This document shows, in pieces, positions 4,396-5,203 of a stretch of 5,203 bases of DNA. The stretch is from NCBI GenBank assembly GCA_002363575.1, contig DEWI01000179.1, positions 7,822-13,024 on the forward strand, in the 5' to 3' direction. The position numbers and the translations under genes were made by a program. Source of the stretch: Verrucomicrobia bacterium UBA3214 (GTDB taxonomy: Bacteria; Verrucomicrobiota; Kiritimatiellia; RFP12; UBA1067). The notes below the pieces were generated by a model that made no database searches, was not told where the DNA came from, and saw only the letters and a program-made list of their open reading frames with translations. Positions within the stretch are counted from its first letter, which is position 1, and each line of letters starts with the position of its first letter.

Positions 4396-5203
4396 ATGAA
4401 TAGAATAGAAGAGGCGCTGCGGCGCGCCACGGACACGAAAACCTGCATAATCGGCGAAGGCGCGCTCGCCGGTGCCGCCGGAGTTTTCCGGAGGGATTTC
4501 CCCGGCGCCGCGCGCGCGTTCGTATTGGAGGATCCGCGCACGCGCGCCGCCGCCGGCGAGCGCGTCGCCGGGATGCTGCGCGCGGCCGGCGTGGAGACGC
4601 TGGAGCACGTCCTGGAGCCGGGCGGGAAAATCTTCCATGCCGACTACAAGTATGTCGATGAGGCGCGCGAGGCGATTGCCTCGGCCGGCGGCGCAGGCCC
4701 GCTCGTCCCCGTTGCCGTGGGAAGCGGCGTCGTGAACGACGTGGCCAAGCGCGCCGCCGGGGAGCTTTCTCTTCCGTACATGACCGTGGCGACGGCGGCG
4801 AGCGTAGATGGCTATTCTAGTTTCGGCGCGGCGCTTCGCAGCCCCGAAGGTGCGAAGATGACGTATCCCTGCCCGGCGCCGCGCACCATCGTAGCCGATC
4901 TCGACGTGATGAGGACGGCGCCTGCATGGATGGCCGCGAGCGGTTTCGCGGATCTCATGGCGAAAGTCCCAGCTGGCGCGGATTGGATTCTCGCCTCCGA
5001 GCTTGGCGCCGCAGAGTGGCATGCCGGCGCCTGGCATACCGTCCAGGACGGCTTGAAGGACGCGATAGCCGACGCCGCCGGCGTCGCCGCGATGGAGACC
5101 GGGCCGCTCGAGCGCTTCGTGGAAGGGCTGATGCTCGGCGGCTTTGCGATGCAGGATATGCAGTCGTCGCGCCCGGCCTCCGGCGCGGAGCACATGTTCA
5201 GCC
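4396..5203 (+). CDS. araM: sn-Glycerol-1-phosphate dehydrogenase, AraM/EgsA family (3' end outside window)
   Basis: This family reduces dihydroxyacetone phosphate to sn-glycerol-1-phosphate with NAD(P)H, using a bound metal, in the cytoplasm. The first 269 residues are visible and the frame stays open to the edge. Landmarks in order are CIIGEGAL (17-24), AVGSGVVNDVAKRAA (107-121) of the nucleotide-binding fold, PYMTVATAASVDGYSSFGAA (127-146) with the TAxSxDGYxS signature, IVADLDVM (165-172), and ASGFADLMAK (181-190) with probable metal ligand D186. SGAEHMFS (262-269) supplies probable ligand H266. The last metal-binding histidine would lie beyond the window. The start at 4396 has AAAGG and CTGGA upstream. 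An in-frame ATG at 4366 sits inside the -10 box and is unlikely. The protein belongs to the iron-containing alcohol dehydrogenase/dehydroquinate synthase superfamily, but the motifs fit AraM best. A divergent sugar-type regulator suggests substrate-controlled expression. In Bacillus, AraM feeds ether-type glycerolipid synthesis; here the product's fate is unknown. Confidence 0.88.
   Translation, partial: MNRIEEALRRATDTKTCIIGEGALAGAAGVFRRDFPGAARAFVLEDPRTRAAAGERVAGMLRAAGVETLEHVLEPGGKIFHADYKYVDEAREAIASAGGAGPLVPVAVGSGVVNDVAKRAAGELSLPYMTVATAASVDGYSSFGAALRSPEGAKMTYPCPAPRTIVADLDVMRTAPAWMAASGFADLMAKVPAGADWILASELGAAEWHAGAWHTVQDGLKDAIADAAGVAAMETGPLERFVEGLMLGGFAMQDMQSSRPASGAEHMFS

Noticed and set aside
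4251..4541. N-terminal extension of the regulator frame up to an ATG at 4541
   Set aside because: The extension has no similarity to the family, crosses both promoters and runs antisense into the dehydrogenase coding sequence; domain homology starts right at 4250.
4321..5193. A 290-codon - strand open frame over the dehydrogenase
   Set aside because: The + strand frame carries the AraM motifs throughout and stays open to the window edge; the antisense product looks like composition-driven sequence.

Overview
This is a GC-rich bacterial window. It carries five protein-coding genes in tight arrangement, two of them cut by the window edges. No rRNA, tRNA, CRISPR array, insertion sequence or phage gene could be supported. 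The gene families point to a Gram-negative bacterium, most plausibly of the PVC superphylum (Lentisphaerota, Kiritimatiellota or Verrucomicrobiota). The reasons are the Bat-type inner-membrane proteins, the XylR-type regulator that fuses a sugar-binding domain to an AraC helix-turn-helix, and the strong GC bias in third codon positions. This assignment is inferred from family content, not proven.

Left part (1-3147, + strand): the C-terminal end of an AMP-forming acyl/aryl-CoA synthetase is followed by a BatD-like membrane protein (about 423-1337). A BatA-like von Willebrand factor A (VWA) membrane protein comes next (1334-2380), joined by an ATGA overlap and preceded by a strong Shine-Dalgarno sequence. 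A NIF3/DUF34 metal-binding protein (2422-3147) ends the run. All four read in the same direction with short gaps and could be one transcript. The BatD-like and BatA-like proteins probably work together at the inner membrane. The usual partners (MoxR ATPase, DUF58, BatB) are not seen here.

Right part (3144-5203): a XylR-type transcriptional regulator on the - strand (3144-4250) ends tail-to-tail with the NIF3 gene, the two TAG stops sharing one CTAG. It is divergent from a + strand gene at 4396 that runs off the window and encodes an AraM/EgsA-type sn-glycerol-1-phosphate dehydrogenase. The 145-bp spacer holds two face-to-face promoters of matching design (TTGCGN, 18 bp, TATAAT). A perfect 12-bp direct repeat overlaps the -35/spacer of each one. 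The simplest reading is that the regulator controls itself and the dehydrogenase from this spacer in response to a sugar-like ligand. The - strand promoter lies so close to the regulator's ATG that its mRNA may be leaderless.

The most interesting items are this divergent control region, the bacterial glycerol-1-phosphate dehydrogenase it appears to control, and the pared-down two-gene Bat module. Nothing here amounts on its own to a clearly new system.
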